From assembly GCF_019130065.1 (NCBI RefSeq), contig NZ_JAHSPG010000003.1, positions 62,001-126,000 of the forward strand: DNA of 64,000 nt, written 5' to 3'. Shown in pieces: positions 1-8,638 of the stretch (positions within the stretch are counted from its first letter, which is position 1; each line of letters opens with the position of its first letter). The notes below the pieces were generated by a model. It was not told where the DNA came from. It saw only the letters and a list, made by a program, of their open reading frames with translations, and did no database searches. The stretch comes from Pinibacter aurantiacus (GTDB lineage Bacteria; Bacteroidota; Bacteroidia; Chitinophagales; Chitinophagaceae). The position numbers were made by a program, and so were the translations under genes.

Positions 1-82
1 GTAAAAATTCCCCGCCTGACCGGACGGGCAGGAAAAACAAACCCAAGCAGCGTTCAGCCTTTTTTACTTTCTAATTTTGACT
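1..82. other. left-edge intergenic stretch
   Basis: No gene is visible. A short GC-rich inverted repeat lies at about 11-32 (CCGCCTG...CGGGCAGG), resembling the one at 7289-7318. The rest is the region downstream of rlmH. Confidence 0.4.
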
Positions 83-556
83 TTATACATGGTGATACTT
101 TTCATTTCTTAAAATGGTGCATGCTCTGTAGACTTGCTCTGCTAAAATCAATCTTACCAGTTGGTGGGGGAATACAAGTTGCGAAAGCGACCATTTATAA
201 TTGGCTCGCTTGGAAACAGCCTCGTCTACGCCAAATGCGCCGCCTATTAAAAAGATCACATTTTTGGTGCTTTCGTTTGCCCGTTGTTGAACAAACTCAG
301 CAAGTTTTTCTGAAGTAAATGATTTGCCTCTTTCGTCAAGCAATACGAGGTAATCATCTTTTTGCAGCATATTCAAGATCACTTCGCCTTCTTTCCTTTT
401 CAAATCAGTTTCAGAAAGTGTGGCTGCGTTTTTTAGAGGAGGAATGATCGTCCAGTCGGAAGGAAAATAATTGTTGATACGCTTCGTAAAATCCTCAATA
501 CCCATTTTTACGTAAGCCTCGTGTGCTTTGCCTATTGACCAGAGTTGGAGTTTCAT
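83..556 (-). CDS. rlmH: 23S rRNA (pseudouridine-1915-N3) methyltransferase RlmH
   Basis: RlmH is the SPOUT-class enzyme that uses SAM to methylate pseudouridine 1915 in helix 69 of 23S rRNA on the assembled ribosome. The 157-residue protein has the usual family length. Diagnostic stretches are LDERGK near residue 75, FLIGGAFGVDE near 102-112 (trefoil-knot SAM site), and a C-terminus running FPHQLVRLILAEQVYRA to the terminal KYHHV. The reading frame stays open upstream to 646, but that extension is translated from an intergenic repeat. The same spurious peptide (ENCTERIFKLPHFQIFKL) appears ahead of the next gene, so I chose the ATG at 556, where MKLQLWSIGK matches the family N-terminus. The call is firm. 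Confidence 0.96.
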   Translation of the reverse strand: MKLQLWSIGKAHEAYVKMGIEDFTKRINNYFPSDWTIIPPLKNAATLSETDLKRKEGEVILNMLQKDDYLVLLDERGKSFTSEKLAEFVQQRANESTKNVIFLIGGAFGVDEAVSKRANYKWSLSQLVFPHQLVRLILAEQVYRACTILRNEKYHHV

Positions 557-578
557 TGTGCAGTTTCTAAGATGGATC

Positions 579-694
579 AATTTGAAAATTTGAAAATGTG
601 GTAATTTGAAAATTCTTTCTGTGCAATTCTCCAAGTAAAAGCACACAATCGGCTACCCGATTTTAAAATTTTCAAATCACCACATTTTCAAATT
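579..694. repeat. palindromic repeat, AATTTGAAAA family, copy 1
   Basis: An imperfect inverted repeat. The left arm is runs of AATTTGAAAATTTGAAAATG, the right arm ends CACCACATTTTCAAATT, and the centre contains TTCTTTCTGTGCAATTCTCC. It is nearly identical to 1212-1328 and related to 17751-17866. It fills the gap between two minus-strand genes. Confidence 0.85.
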
Positions 695-697
695 AGC

Positions 698-1177
698 CTA
701 TGGTACTTTCACCAATCTGAATGTTTCAATATTATTAGGATCTCCGCTGAGGATCAAATTAGTTGAAGCATAGAGATAGTTGCCCTTAATTTCAAACATC
801 AACCAATTGTTGGTGCGGGTATATTCAGTGAACGCCAGGCTATGCATATCTTCTGATGTAAATTTCCATGTAAAATTGACGCTTTTATTATTCTCATCGA
901 TGTGAACTCCTGTGCCATCGGACTTAAAGGTAAATCTCAGGTTATCGTAACTTGTCCCTGTCGTATTAGCACCATTTCTTTGATATGCTGAATATTTGCC
1001 CGCTATAACATGGTGCAATTGATCAACCATCCATGTTTTTTGCACAAGCGCCTGATCAATTGGCAATTCACTATTGCTTTGAGTTGGTTCACTGCTTTTG
1101 GTACAACTGATTTGAAAAACCGTAATTAATAGAATGGAAAAAACAATTTTAATCAACCCAATCTGATTTTTTTTCAT
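698..1177 (-). CDS. small lipoprotein, lipocalin-like size, function unknown
   Basis: A 159-residue protein with a basic start (MKKNQ), a hydrophobic stretch to about residue 22 and a lipobox ending in Cys25 (FQISC-TKSS), so probably a lipoprotein. The mature part has the look of the small Bacteroidota proteins that begin with a K-x-W segment (VQKTWMVDQL) and continue as beta strands (lipocalin-like or META-like). I do not recognise a specific family. The frame is open to 1294, but residues 1-39 of that extension come from the repeat 1212-1328, so I take the ATG at 1177. The protein at 54453 has a similar size and organisation. Confidence 0.75.
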   Translation of the reverse strand: MKKNQIGLIKIVFSILLITVFQISCTKSSEPTQSNSELPIDQALVQKTWMVDQLHHVIAGKYSAYQRNGANTTGTSYDNLRFTFKSDGTGVHIDENNKSVNFTWKFTSEDMHSLAFTEYTRTNNWLMFEIKGNYLYASTNLILSGDPNNIETFRLVKVP

Positions 1178-1211
1178 GATTAAGTATTTAGAGGTTTTAA
1201 AAAATAGAAAT

Positions 1212-1328
1212 AATTTGAAAATTTGAAAATGTGGTAATTTGAAAATTCTTTCTGTGCAATTCTCCAAGTAAAAAGCACACAATTGGCTACCCAATTTTCA
1301 AATTTTCAAATCACCACATTTTCAAATT
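1212..1328. repeat. palindromic repeat, AATTTGAAAA family, copy 2
   Basis: The same element as 579-694, with only a few differences, including one extra A in the centre and compensating changes around GGCTACCC. It ends two bases before the proS stop codon. Confidence 0.85.
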
Positions 1329-1329
1329 A

Positions 1330-2808
1330 TTAATAAGCTTGCGCAAACAACACTCTCTGCGTGCTTGGTTTGCCGGTTAAAATACATTTGCCGCTTTCCT
1401 GTTCATTGTTCAGAGGAATACAGCGAATGGTAGCTTTTGTTTTTTCTTTGATCGTCGCTTCTGTTTCTGCAGTACCATCCCAGTGCGCTGAAACGAATCC
1501 CGCTTTTGTTTCCAAAGTATTTACAAACTCATCCCACGTATTCACTTTGGTGATATGCTCGTCGCGATAGATTCTTGCTTTTTCAAACATGTGCAACTGA
1601 ATTTCATCCAGCAAAGTTTTAACGTAGAAAGCAATACCGTCCATGCTTACGCTCATTTTTTCCTTCGTATCGCGTCTTGCAACCTCTACCACATTATTTT
1701 CAAGATCTCTTGCACCAACGGCAATACGAACAGGAACACCTTTTTTCTCGTATTCTGCAAATTTCCATCCTGGTCTTGAGTTGTCGCTGTCATCGTATTT
1801 CACGGAAATGCCAAGCTCCTTCAACATTTTTACCACAGGAGCCATTACCTCTTTGATCATGCCTCTTTGCTCGTCGCCTTTGTAAATAGGTACAATTACC
1901 ACCTGCAGAGGAGCGATTTTTGGAGGCAATATCAGTCCGTCATCATCACTGTGGGCCATTACCAATGCGCCAATTAATCTTGTACTTACACCCCAGCTGG
2001 TTGCCCACACATAATCCAGCTTGTTATTTTTATCAGAGAATTTCACATCGAATGCTTTCGCGAAATTTTGTCCCAAAAAGTGCGAAGTTCCTGCCTGCAA
2101 TGCCTTTCCATCCTGCATCAACGCCTCGATACAATACGTATCCACGGCACCGGCGAAACGCTCGCTTTCCGTTTTCACTCCTTTGATCACTGGCAACGCC
2201 ATGTATTTTTCAACGAAATCAGCATATACATCCAGCATTTGAACTGTTTCAGCAACCGCTTCTTCAGAAGTAGCATGTGCTGTGTGGCCTTCCTGCCACA
2301 AAAATTCCGCGGTTCTCAGGAAAAGGCGCGTACGCATTTCCCAGCGCATTACGTTTGCCCACTGGTTGATCAGCAAAGGCAAATCGCGGTAAGATTGTAT
2401 CCAGCCTTTATAAGTGTTCCAAATGATTGCTTCACTGGTTGGGCGGATGATAAGCTCTTCTTCCAGCCTGGCTTCAGGATCTACCATCAGCTTACCATGC
2501 TTTTCCGGATCGGTTTTCAGTCGGTAGTGTGTAACCACCGCGCATTCTTTTGCAAAGCCTTCTGCATTTTTTTCCTCCGCTTCAAAAAGGCTTTTGGGCA
2601 CAAGCAAGGGGAAATACGCATTTACGTGACCGGTATCTTTAAATTTTCTGTCCAGCACATCCCTCATGTTTTCCCAAAGAGCGAATCCATATGGTTTTAT
2701 TACCATACATCCTCTAACGGCGGAATAGTCTGCCAACTCTCCTTTTAGAACCAGGTCATTGTACCATTGCGAATAATCCTGCAGCCTGCTTGTAATTTCT
2801 TTGCTCAT
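1330..2808 (-). CDS. proS: prolyl-tRNA synthetase (ProS type 3)
   Basis: A class II aminoacyl-tRNA synthetase that charges tRNA-Pro. At 492 residues without the large editing insertion it is the short archaeal/eukaryote-like ProRS common in Bacteroidota. Motif 2 appears as [24 protein letters not shown] near residue 155-178, after the conserved [10 protein letters not shown] segment. The anticodon-binding domain begins around residue 300 ([10 protein letters not shown]). A zinc-type C-terminal domain ends in the invariant terminal Tyr (VLFAQAY). The ATG at 2808 gives the expected MSKEITSR start. The gene is monocistronic and flanked by palindromic repeats on both sides. Confidence 0.97.
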   Translation of the reverse strand: MSKEITSRLQDYSQWYNDLVLKGELADYSAVRGCMVIKPYGFALWENMRDVLDRKFKDTGHVNAYFPLLVPKSLFEAEEKNAEGFAKECAVVTHYRLKTDPEKHGKLMVDPEARLEEELIIRPTSEAIIWNTYKGWIQSYRDLPLLINQWANVMRWEMRTRLFLRTAEFLWQEGHTAHATSEEAVAETVQMLDVYADFVEKYMALPVIKGVKTESERFAGAVDTYCIEALMQDGKALQAGTSHFLGQNFAKAFDVKFSDKNNKLDYVWATSWGVSTRLIGALVMAHSDDDGLILPPKIAPLQVVIVPIYKGDEQRGMIKEVMAPVVKMLKELGISVKYDDSDNSRPGWKFAEYEKKGVPVRIAVGARDLENNVVEVARRDTKEKMSVSMDGIAFYVKTLLDEIQLHMFEKARIYRDEHITKVNTWDEFVNTLETKAGFVSAHWDGTAETEATIKEKTKATIRCIPLNNEQESGKCILTGKPSTQRVLFAQAY

Positions 2809-2831
2809 TTTTTGAAGTCTTGTAGTGTTTT

Positions 2832-2940
2832 AAGCGTGAAACGTGAATCATCAATCGTGAATAAAATTGTCCCTAAAAGGCCGGAATGGTTTTCAAATGG
2901 TGAATCCCAATTCACGATTCACGTTTCACCATTCACGATC
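2832..2940. repeat. palindromic array of GTGAAACGTGAATC words
   Basis: The left arm (2833-2861) is tandem words such as GCGTGAAACGTGAATCATC. The right arm (2909-2940) is the reverse complement style, AATTCACGATTCACGTTTCA. The centre of about 45 nt contains CCTAAAAGGCCGGAATGG. It lies just upstream of proS. Confidence 0.75.
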
Positions 2941-3061
2941 GTTCCCGTTCATATAAAAGTTAGTTTTCATCCGAAACTTTTGTAGTTATCCATGGACTAA
3001 TTGTTGTAACTTTATACTTGCGAAAGCGCAAAAATATATTTAATAATATAAACCCTCAGCA

Positions 3062-3943
3062 ATGAATAACAAATTTTTGAGCGTTGTTTTGGGATTGGTG
3101 GTTCTAAGCAGTTGTTCTGTGTACAAGCAAGGACAAACTCCTGACGACACCTACTATTCTCCGGCACCCCCAGCTCAACAAGGCGGCGAAGCATATACTA
3201 CGGCACATGCCGGTAATAATGGCAATAACGACAATTATCGCGATTATTACAGCGGCAACAACAGTAATTATAACAGCTACAACAATTCCGATTACTACAA
3301 TGATCGTTTTCTTCGTTTAAGCATCGGCAATCCAATGTATTATTCCGCATATAGCGATTACTACTGGAACAGCATGAGCTATAGTTATGGTTTCGGAATG
3401 GGTGCAGGCATTTACAATCCGTGGAACAGTTATTACTATTGGAATAGTTTTTACAATCCATATGCGATGCCATATTATAGCCCTTACTGCAGCTACTACC
3501 CTGTAGGCGGTTATTATCCGGGAAAATATCCTGTTACCGGAACTACTTATACTCGTCCGGCATTTAGCACAAGCAGCTACCTGGGTAGCAGCTATAGCAA
3601 TACTAACAGGTATTTGAACCCAAGGTCAAGCAGCTCTTATTTGAACAATGGTTACAATAACACGAATGCGGTAAGACCAAGTGCTAGCCGTGGAAGCAGT
3701 TATTATACTCCTAACAACTATAACAATAGCAACAGAAGCACTAACAGTACTTCTACCAGGACTTATAATAACAACAATACGTACGACAACAGTAGCAGTA
3801 GACCGCAAAGAACCTATTCTCCTCCTCCATCTTACACTCCTGCTCCATCATCATCTGGTGGCAGCTATAGAGGCGGCGGTGGCGGTGGTACTTCCGGCGG
3901 CGGAGGTGGCGGCGGCTACAGCAGACCAAGCAGAGGTCATTAA
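3062..3943 (+). CDS. Tyr/Asn/Ser-rich lipoprotein with Gly-rich tail
   Basis: A 293-residue protein with a signal peptide and lipobox (VVLSSC, Cys18), so probably an outer-membrane-anchored lipoprotein. The mature part is low complexity. Residues 50-80 are Asn/Tyr/Asp rich, 90-150 are Tyr/Trp/Gly/Met rich, 180-245 are Ser/Asn/Thr rich, and the C-terminus has two runs of five and seven glycines followed by YSRPSRGH. Proteins of this composition are common in Chitinophagaceae and have no assigned function. A possible -7 box TATACTTG lies at 3013. The several open frames opposite it are composition shadows. A terminator follows at 3973. Confidence 0.85.
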   Translation: MNNKFLSVVLGLVVLSSCSVYKQGQTPDDTYYSPAPPAQQGGEAYTTAHAGNNGNNDNYRDYYSGNNSNYNSYNNSDYYNDRFLRLSIGNPMYYSAYSDYYWNSMSYSYGFGMGAGIYNPWNSYYYWNSFYNPYAMPYYSPYCSYYPVGGYYPGKYPVTGTTYTRPAFSTSSYLGSSYSNTNRYLNPRSSSSYLNNGYNNTNAVRPSASRGSSYYTPNNYNNSNRSTNSTSTRTYNNNNTYDNSSSRPQRTYSPPPSYTPAPSSSGGSYRGGGGGGTSGGGGGGGYSRPSRGH

Positions 3944-3972
3944 TGTAATACCCACAAAGACACGATACTTGG

Positions 3973-4006
3973 AAGGAAACATGCTTAGAAACGTGTTTCC
4001 TTTTTT
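3973..4006 (+). terminator. rho-independent terminator of the Tyr-rich lipoprotein gene
   Basis: A stem AAGGAAACATG (3973-3983) pairs with CGTGTTTCCTT (3992-4002) with one G-U pair, and is followed by a T run. Confidence 0.8.
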
Positions 4007-4010
4007 ATTA

Positions 4011-4074
4011 AGACCTGACAGGTTTTCCCAACGTTTTTAATTCTGTTGAATGAGGCTTTAAACCTGTCAGGTCT
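4011..4074. repeat. inverted repeat AGACCTGACAGGTTT
   Basis: The left arm AGACCTGACAGGTTT (4011-4025) and right arm AAACCTGTCAGGTCT (4060-4074) are perfect reverse complements around a 34-nt centre. Each arm also contains the palindrome ACCTG-ACAGGT/ACCTGTCAGGT. It sits between the lipoprotein terminator and the next gene. Confidence 0.8.
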
Positions 4075-4106
4075 AGTATTCCTAATTACTAAGAATTAAT
4101 CTGGAC

Positions 4107-5693
4107 ATGAAAAAAACTCTCGCAGCGATTGGCTTTTTAGTTACTTACGTTTATGGTTATTCCCAGGTACCCGAAGATGCTTTGCGTCATTCCTGGGCTA
4201 CTCCTTCCGGCACTGCCCGTAACCAGGCTATTGGTGGCGCCAGTGTTTCCTTAGGTGGAGATATCACGTCTCTCTTTTACAACCCTGCCGGTCTTGGCTT
4301 ATATAAAACAAGTGAAATTACTTTTAGCCCTGGCCTTTCTTTTTATGGAGGCAAAAGCGATTACAGAGGAACGGATGGCACCAAAGCCAATAACATGACC
4401 CGCTTTGTAATTGGAACAAGCGGCATTGTTTGGGGAATGCCAAATCCTTACAAAAAATGGAACAATTCTGCCTTTAGTATTGGCGTAAACCGCACGGCAA
4501 ATTTCAACTCAACTGTTCATTATAAAGGTCAAAATGATTACAGCTCATTTACAACCGAGCCGGCAAATGAGTTCTATGGCTATTACCAGCAAAATAAAAA
4601 TTCTGGCACCATCGATCAAATCATAGATCAGGCAATTCAGGACCCATCGCTATCTTATAATACAAGAATGAGTCTTTCCACCAACCTGGTAAGCGTGGAC
4701 CCAAGCAACGATGAAGTCTATTCACGTCCGGAAGATGTCATTTTCCTCGACAACCATCCTCTGTTCCAGGAAAACACCATAACCAATAAGGGCGGCATTA
4801 CAGAGATTGCCATTGGGTTTGCTTCCTCAAATCAAGACAAACTTTCTATTGGCGGCAGCATTGGAGTGCCTATTGTTAACTTCCGCAGCCATCGTGTTTA
4901 CACGGAAAGCAATACCGTATTGCCAAATGACAGCGTATTCAACAGCATGACCTATACGGAAGACTACAAATCATCCGGCGTAGGTTTCAACTTTAAAATC
5001 GGTGCGATCTATAAGTTTTCCGAGGCTTTCAGAATGGGATTGGTAATCCACACGCCGAGCATTTTCGCGCTTACAGACACTTATCACGCAACCATGACCA
5101 GCGATATAGGTACTGTGTATGGAAAGTTTACGGAAACGACGGACAATCTGAACTACATGAACAACCTTCCAAATTCTTATAAATACGACCTGCAAACGCC
5201 CACCCGCTTTATGTTAAGCGGAACATATATGTTTGGTGGCGGCCAGGAAAATGTGAAGAATCAAAAAGGGTTTATCACTGCCGACATCGAATACCTGAAC
5301 CACCGCTGGTCAAGGTTTTCGTCAGCAAATGAAGGTTACGCCGATGATGACGCATATTTTAAAGGAGTAAACAATACGGTGAAAGGCTATTATCGCGGTG
5401 CGTTCAATTTTAAATTAGGCGGAGAGATAAAACTTGAAAAATATATGGTTCGTGCAGGTTTTGCCTATTATGGCAATCCGTATAAAGACAAAAGTAATTT
5501 GAAAGCTAATCTGATGAATGTAAGTGGCGGTCTTGGCTATAGAAACAAAGGAATATTCGTTGATCTGGCCTATGTTCAAACGCTTACAAAAGATGTGAAT
5601 TTCCCTTACCGCATCAGCTCCGGCGACAATACTTTTGCTACTGTAATGGGCAGCAATGGAAATGCTGTACTGACGTTCGGGATTAAGTTCTAG
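4107..5693 (+). CDS. FadL/OmpP1-like outer membrane beta-barrel protein
   Basis: A 528-residue protein with a signal peptide (cleavage after about residue 20, YGYSQ). The mature N-terminus ARNQAIGGASVSLGGDITSLFYNPAGL is typical of the OmpP1/FadL/TodX transporters for hydrophobic compounds, where NPAGL is the hallmark. The rest alternates in polar and hydrophobic residues as expected for beta strands, and the chain ends in an aromatic residue (LTFGIKF), as outer membrane proteins do for BAM recognition. Substrate unknown. It has its own terminator at 5721. Confidence 0.85.
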   Translation: MKKTLAAIGFLVTYVYGYSQVPEDALRHSWATPSGTARNQAIGGASVSLGGDITSLFYNPAGLGLYKTSEITFSPGLSFYGGKSDYRGTDGTKANNMTRFVIGTSGIVWGMPNPYKKWNNSAFSIGVNRTANFNSTVHYKGQNDYSSFTTEPANEFYGYYQQNKNSGTIDQIIDQAIQDPSLSYNTRMSLSTNLVSVDPSNDEVYSRPEDVIFLDNHPLFQENTITNKGGITEIAIGFASSNQDKLSIGGSIGVPIVNFRSHRVYTESNTVLPNDSVFNSMTYTEDYKSSGVGFNFKIGAIYKFSEAFRMGLVIHTPSIFALTDTYHATMTSDIGTVYGKFTETTDNLNYMNNLPNSYKYDLQTPTRFMLSGTYMFGGGQENVKNQKGFITADIEYLNHRWSRFSSANEGYADDDAYFKGVNNTVKGYYRGAFNFKLGGEIKLEKYMVRAGFAYYGNPYKDKSNLKANLMNVSGGLGYRNKGIFVDLAYVQTLTKDVNFPYRISSGDNTFATVMGSNGNAVLTFGIKF

Positions 5694-5720
5694 TTTGTAC
5701 AATAGCACTCACAATTTTTT

Positions 5721-5745
5721 AAGACGCCTAAGGCGTCTTTTTTTT
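5721..5745 (+). terminator. rho-independent terminator after the FadL-like gene
   Basis: The stem AAGACGCC/GGCGTCTT with a TAA loop is followed by a run of T. Confidence 0.9.
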
Positions 5746-5888
5746 ACCACGGAGTTAAGGAGTTTTTTTCACAGAGTGAAGGAGAAGTTTCTTTGAAATA
5801 TGCAGACTATAGAAAGTATGGAAAAGAAAAGAGAGTTTCACAAACCTCCTTTTCTCTGTGGAAAAAACCTCTGTTGCCTCCGTGGTTA
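5746..5888. repeat. palindromic array of ACCACGGAGTTAAGGAG words
   Basis: The left arm is ACCACGGAGTTAAGGAG...CACAGAGTGAAGGAG and the right arm is CTCTGTGG...CTCTGTTGCCTCCGTGGTTA, around a centre of about 60 nt. It fills the convergent gap between the FadL-like gene and tilS. Confidence 0.75.
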
Positions 5889-5913
5889 AAAAGCTCTTAG
5901 TAAAATTGAGCGT

Positions 5914-7263
5914 TTAACGATGAAAAGAAATCTCCAAAACTTCCTTCGTCTTATCCCCCATCTTAAACCTGTCATCTATTCTCATTCCCACCACCCACAC
6001 GATCTTTTTATTCATTTCGAGCACCCAAACTTTTTCTTTACTGGTGAGAGATACTTTTTGATCGATCAAAAAACGGCTGACCTTTTTCTTTTTTTGCATG
6101 CCTAACGGGTAGAAATAATCGCCCTGCTTCCATTTGCGAAGCAACAAAGGAAATGTAAGCCGTGATGCATCTAATTTGGCTATATCCGGAGACGTGTTGA
6201 TATCTTTATTCGCGGTCTTTTTGAAACCTAATTTGCCTTCGGCAAATGTTATCTCTTCATCGTTTGTTTCTATAACAATGATCTGTGCCTGCTCAGTTGC
6301 CAATGGCGAAATCACCAGCCAGTTTCTGTTCTTTAGAACCCTATGGGTAGATGAATCAATGTATTTACCACTTTCACTTTGCAGCAAATTCCATACTTCC
6401 GGCGTTTGAGCAGGAGAAAAATTAAATGGCTGCAATATTTCAAAAAGAATGGTTCTTCCGGCAGGCGTTTGCGCCAATTTTAGCACAGGAATTTGCCACT
6501 CCTTTCCGTTTTGCACCAACAGTTTTTTCTTTTGTTTGGCCAATGCGCTGCTGTACAAAATCTCGATATCACGGAACCGCTCAATATTATCAGCGAGATT
6601 TTGCGCAGCTTCTGAGTAAATATTCTCCACCAGCGGAATAACCTGATGCCTGAAATAATTGCGGGAATATTTATCCGAACTATTTGAGCTATCCTCCACC
6701 CACTCAAGGTTTTCCACTAGTGCAAACTGCCTTATATCCTCCTTACCTGCAAACAGCAGCGGCCTTACAATATGTTCTTTTTTTGGCAAAATACCGTGAA
6801 GACCCGCTATACCAGTGCCTTTGAAAAAATTCATCAAAACCGTTTCTACGTTATCATCGCGGTGATGAGCCGTCACCAAATAATTTTTTGCGCTCGTTGC
6901 CTGATTCCACTTTTCACTTTCCAGAATCTCTTTAAACCAGTCGTAACGCAGCTTTCGAGCTGTTACTTGTATCGAGGTTTTATTTTCTTCTGCTTCTTTT
7001 TCGGTATCAAATCTTTGTACATACAATTGCACCTTGTATTTGTCTGCAAGATTTCGCACAAAGCGTTCATCACGCTCACTTTCCTCGCCACGCAACTGAA
7101 AATTGCAATGGGCAATAGCAAAAGAAAATCCGCTGCGATGCAACAATTCGCACACGACAACAGAATCCACACCCCCGCTCACAGCCACCAGCAGCTTGTC
7201 TTTCGCAGAAAAAAGCTTTTCCTGTTCTATAAAATCTTTAAATAATTCTTCCAGTCTTTTCAT
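5914..7263 (-). CDS. tilS: tRNA(Ile)-lysidine synthase TilS
   Basis: TilS ligates lysine to C34 of tRNA-Ile(CAU), changing its codon reading from AUG to AUA, with ATP as cofactor. The PP-loop signature SGGVDS is at residues 29-34. The N-type ATPase core continues with CNFQLRGEESERDERFV and the HHRDDNVET motif near residue 133, and the C-terminal substrate-binding domain (about 350-449) contains FPLLLRKWKQGDYFYPLGM. The 449-residue length is normal for Bacteroidota. The gene is transcribed toward the FadL-like gene. Confidence 0.95.
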   Translation of the reverse strand: MKRLEELFKDFIEQEKLFSAKDKLLVAVSGGVDSVVVCELLHRSGFSFAIAHCNFQLRGEESERDERFVRNLADKYKVQLYVQRFDTEKEAEENKTSIQVTARKLRYDWFKEILESEKWNQATSAKNYLVTAHHRDDNVETVLMNFFKGTGIAGLHGILPKKEHIVRPLLFAGKEDIRQFALVENLEWVEDSSNSSDKYSRNYFRHQVIPLVENIYSEAAQNLADNIERFRDIEILYSSALAKQKKKLLVQNGKEWQIPVLKLAQTPAGRTILFEILQPFNFSPAQTPEVWNLLQSESGKYIDSSTHRVLKNRNWLVISPLATEQAQIIVIETNDEEITFAEGKLGFKKTANKDINTSPDIAKLDASRLTFPLLLRKWKQGDYFYPLGMQKKKKVSRFLIDQKVSLTSKEKVWVLEMNKKIVWVVGMRIDDRFKMGDKTKEVLEISFHR

Positions 7264-7529
7264 CTGCTCATCTTATTTTTTTTGGCCAGATGCCCGCCTG
7301 CATGGCCTTTGGTCGGGCAGGGAATTCGCATGAAACGGTCACGTCTTAGCGTTGCAAATTCGTTGGCCTGCTCATTTCATCTGATTAAAACGTGATCTAT
7401 GGTTATTTTTTGCAACCGGGACACCGTAGCAAATACTCGAAAAAATCGCAAGTTTACTAAAGGGTTTTTGCTCTTGTAAAAACTATGCACGTCCACTAAA
7501 TTAGCCTATATAAGTAACAACCCCTACAC
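7264..7529. other. divergent intergenic region between tilS and a membrane protein
   Basis: 266 bases that should hold the promoters of both divergent genes. It contains a small inverted repeat, TGCCCG...CGGGCA (7291-7320), close in sequence to the one at the left edge of the window. I see no small gene or RNA. Confidence 0.4.
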
Positions 7530-8249
7530 ATGGAGATAATTAATGGCCTTATCACTACAGCTGACGTTTTATCGGCACTCATCCTCATTTGCACCATATT
7601 GTTTATCCTCCTGAAAAAGGGAATGCAATTTACATTCTTAAAATTACTGGCGATAAATGCAGGATATAATCTCGTTATCACCCTGCTTCGTTTGTTCCTG
7701 GGACACGAAAATCCGGCTTATGCAATAGGCTTTAACCTTACACGCCCAGTGGATATTATCACAGCCTTACTCATATTGTATGTTTTGTGGGACAAGCCTC
7801 TGTTCAGAAAGTTTCTCGTTATTTCCATCATCCCGGTTATGGCACTGTGGGTAAGAGAATTGTGGTTCGAGCCTATTGATCACATTCATTTAACGGCACT
7901 GATACCGCCTTCCATGTGGTCAATCATCATTACCGCCGTGGCTTTGGCGCTGTTGTACCAAAAACCGGAAAAGCAAAGTTTTGTGTTTACCCGCTTTCTA
8001 ATCGTTGCCGGGTTTATGATCTACAATTTTACCTATTTTATAATTGAAGCTTTGATGCCGTACTATTTTTTCGCAAAACCTTTCGAAGAACAAAAAATGC
8101 TGGTACCACAAATAGGCTTGCTGAATCTCGGCGCCTACTTTTTTACACGCGTAATTCTTTTGCTGGCAGCGGCAGATTTTCTTTCAGACATTTCTTACAA
8201 AAGAACGCAGCTGGCATTACAGCGTCAGTTCTTCCCAAGCCATTCTTAA
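7530..8249 (+). CDS. multi-pass inner membrane protein of unknown function
   Basis: A 239-residue, strongly hydrophobic protein with about seven predicted membrane segments (roughly residues 12-32, 38-56, 66-86, 90-108, 120-142, 150-172 and 200-220) separated by short charged loops. I do not recognise a family and see no catalytic motif. The 3' end overlaps the 3' end of the convergent TPR gene by 33 bp. Confidence 0.7.
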   Translation: MEIINGLITTADVLSALILICTILFILLKKGMQFTFLKLLAINAGYNLVITLLRLFLGHENPAYAIGFNLTRPVDIITALLILYVLWDKPLFRKFLVISIIPVMALWVRELWFEPIDHIHLTALIPPSMWSIIITAVALALLYQKPEKQSFVFTRFLIVAGFMIYNFTYFIIEALMPYYFFAKPFEEQKMLVPQIGLLNLGAYFFTRVILLLAAADFLSDISYKRTQLALQRQFFPSHS

Positions 8250-8528
8250 CTCGTTAAAAGCGTGATTATCATTCGCATTTTTAGCAGCCACCATACCTTT
8301 CTCATACCACGAAATGGCTTCACTTGTGAGGCCATTTCTTTCCAGCAGCTGTGCCAGGTGATAATAGGATCCGATGTAAGAAGGATCACGTTGCAAAATT
8401 GTTTCAAATAAATTGCGGGCTTTCTCCTCATCTCCGGCTTTAATGTATTCCAATGCCAGCGCATGTTCCAGGAAATTATCATTTGGATTTTGCAGTAAAA
8501 ACTCCTTCAGTTTGACTATACGGTCCAT
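8217..8528 (-). CDS. small tetratricopeptide-repeat protein
   Basis: A 103-residue protein made of TPR-like helix pairs: NDNFLEHALALEYIKAGDEEKARNLFE (about 13-40), then DPSYIGSYYHLAQLLERNGLTSEAISWYEKGM (about 47-80). TPRs mediate protein-protein contacts; the partner is unknown. The frame is open to 8543 only through a TTG, so I took the ATG at 8528. The 3' end overlaps the convergent membrane-protein gene by 33 bp. Confidence 0.8.
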   Translation of the reverse strand: MDRIVKLKEFLLQNPNDNFLEHALALEYIKAGDEEKARNLFETILQRDPSYIGSYYHLAQLLERNGLTSEAISWYEKGMVAAKNANDNHAFNELRMAWEELTL

Positions 8529-8564
8529 AAAATCAGTAGACAAAATTTAATTCAAAAAATGTTC

Positions 8565-8593
8565 TTGCCCTATCTTTACAGCGCTTATCTTTG
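8565..8593 (+). promoter_or_regulatory. Bacteroidota-type promoter of etfB
   Basis: A -33 TTG (8565-8567) and a -7 box TATCTTTG (8586-8593) are separated by 18 bases, close to the TTG-N19-TAnnTTTG consensus. The etfB ATG follows at 8639. Confidence 0.6.
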
Positions 8594-8638
8594 TTTTGGT
8601 TGCATAAACAACCTTTTTAGTCAACTTAAATTTGCGAT

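Noticed and set aside
557-646. N-terminal extension of RlmH shared with the next gene's extension
   Set aside because: The common peptide ENCTERIFKLPHFQIFKL is a translation of the dispersed palindromic repeat, not a conserved protein domain.
3198-3473. Cys/Asn-rich open frame opposite the Tyr-rich lipoprotein
   Set aside because: It is antisense to biased codons and has no start context; a composition shadow of the lipoprotein gene.
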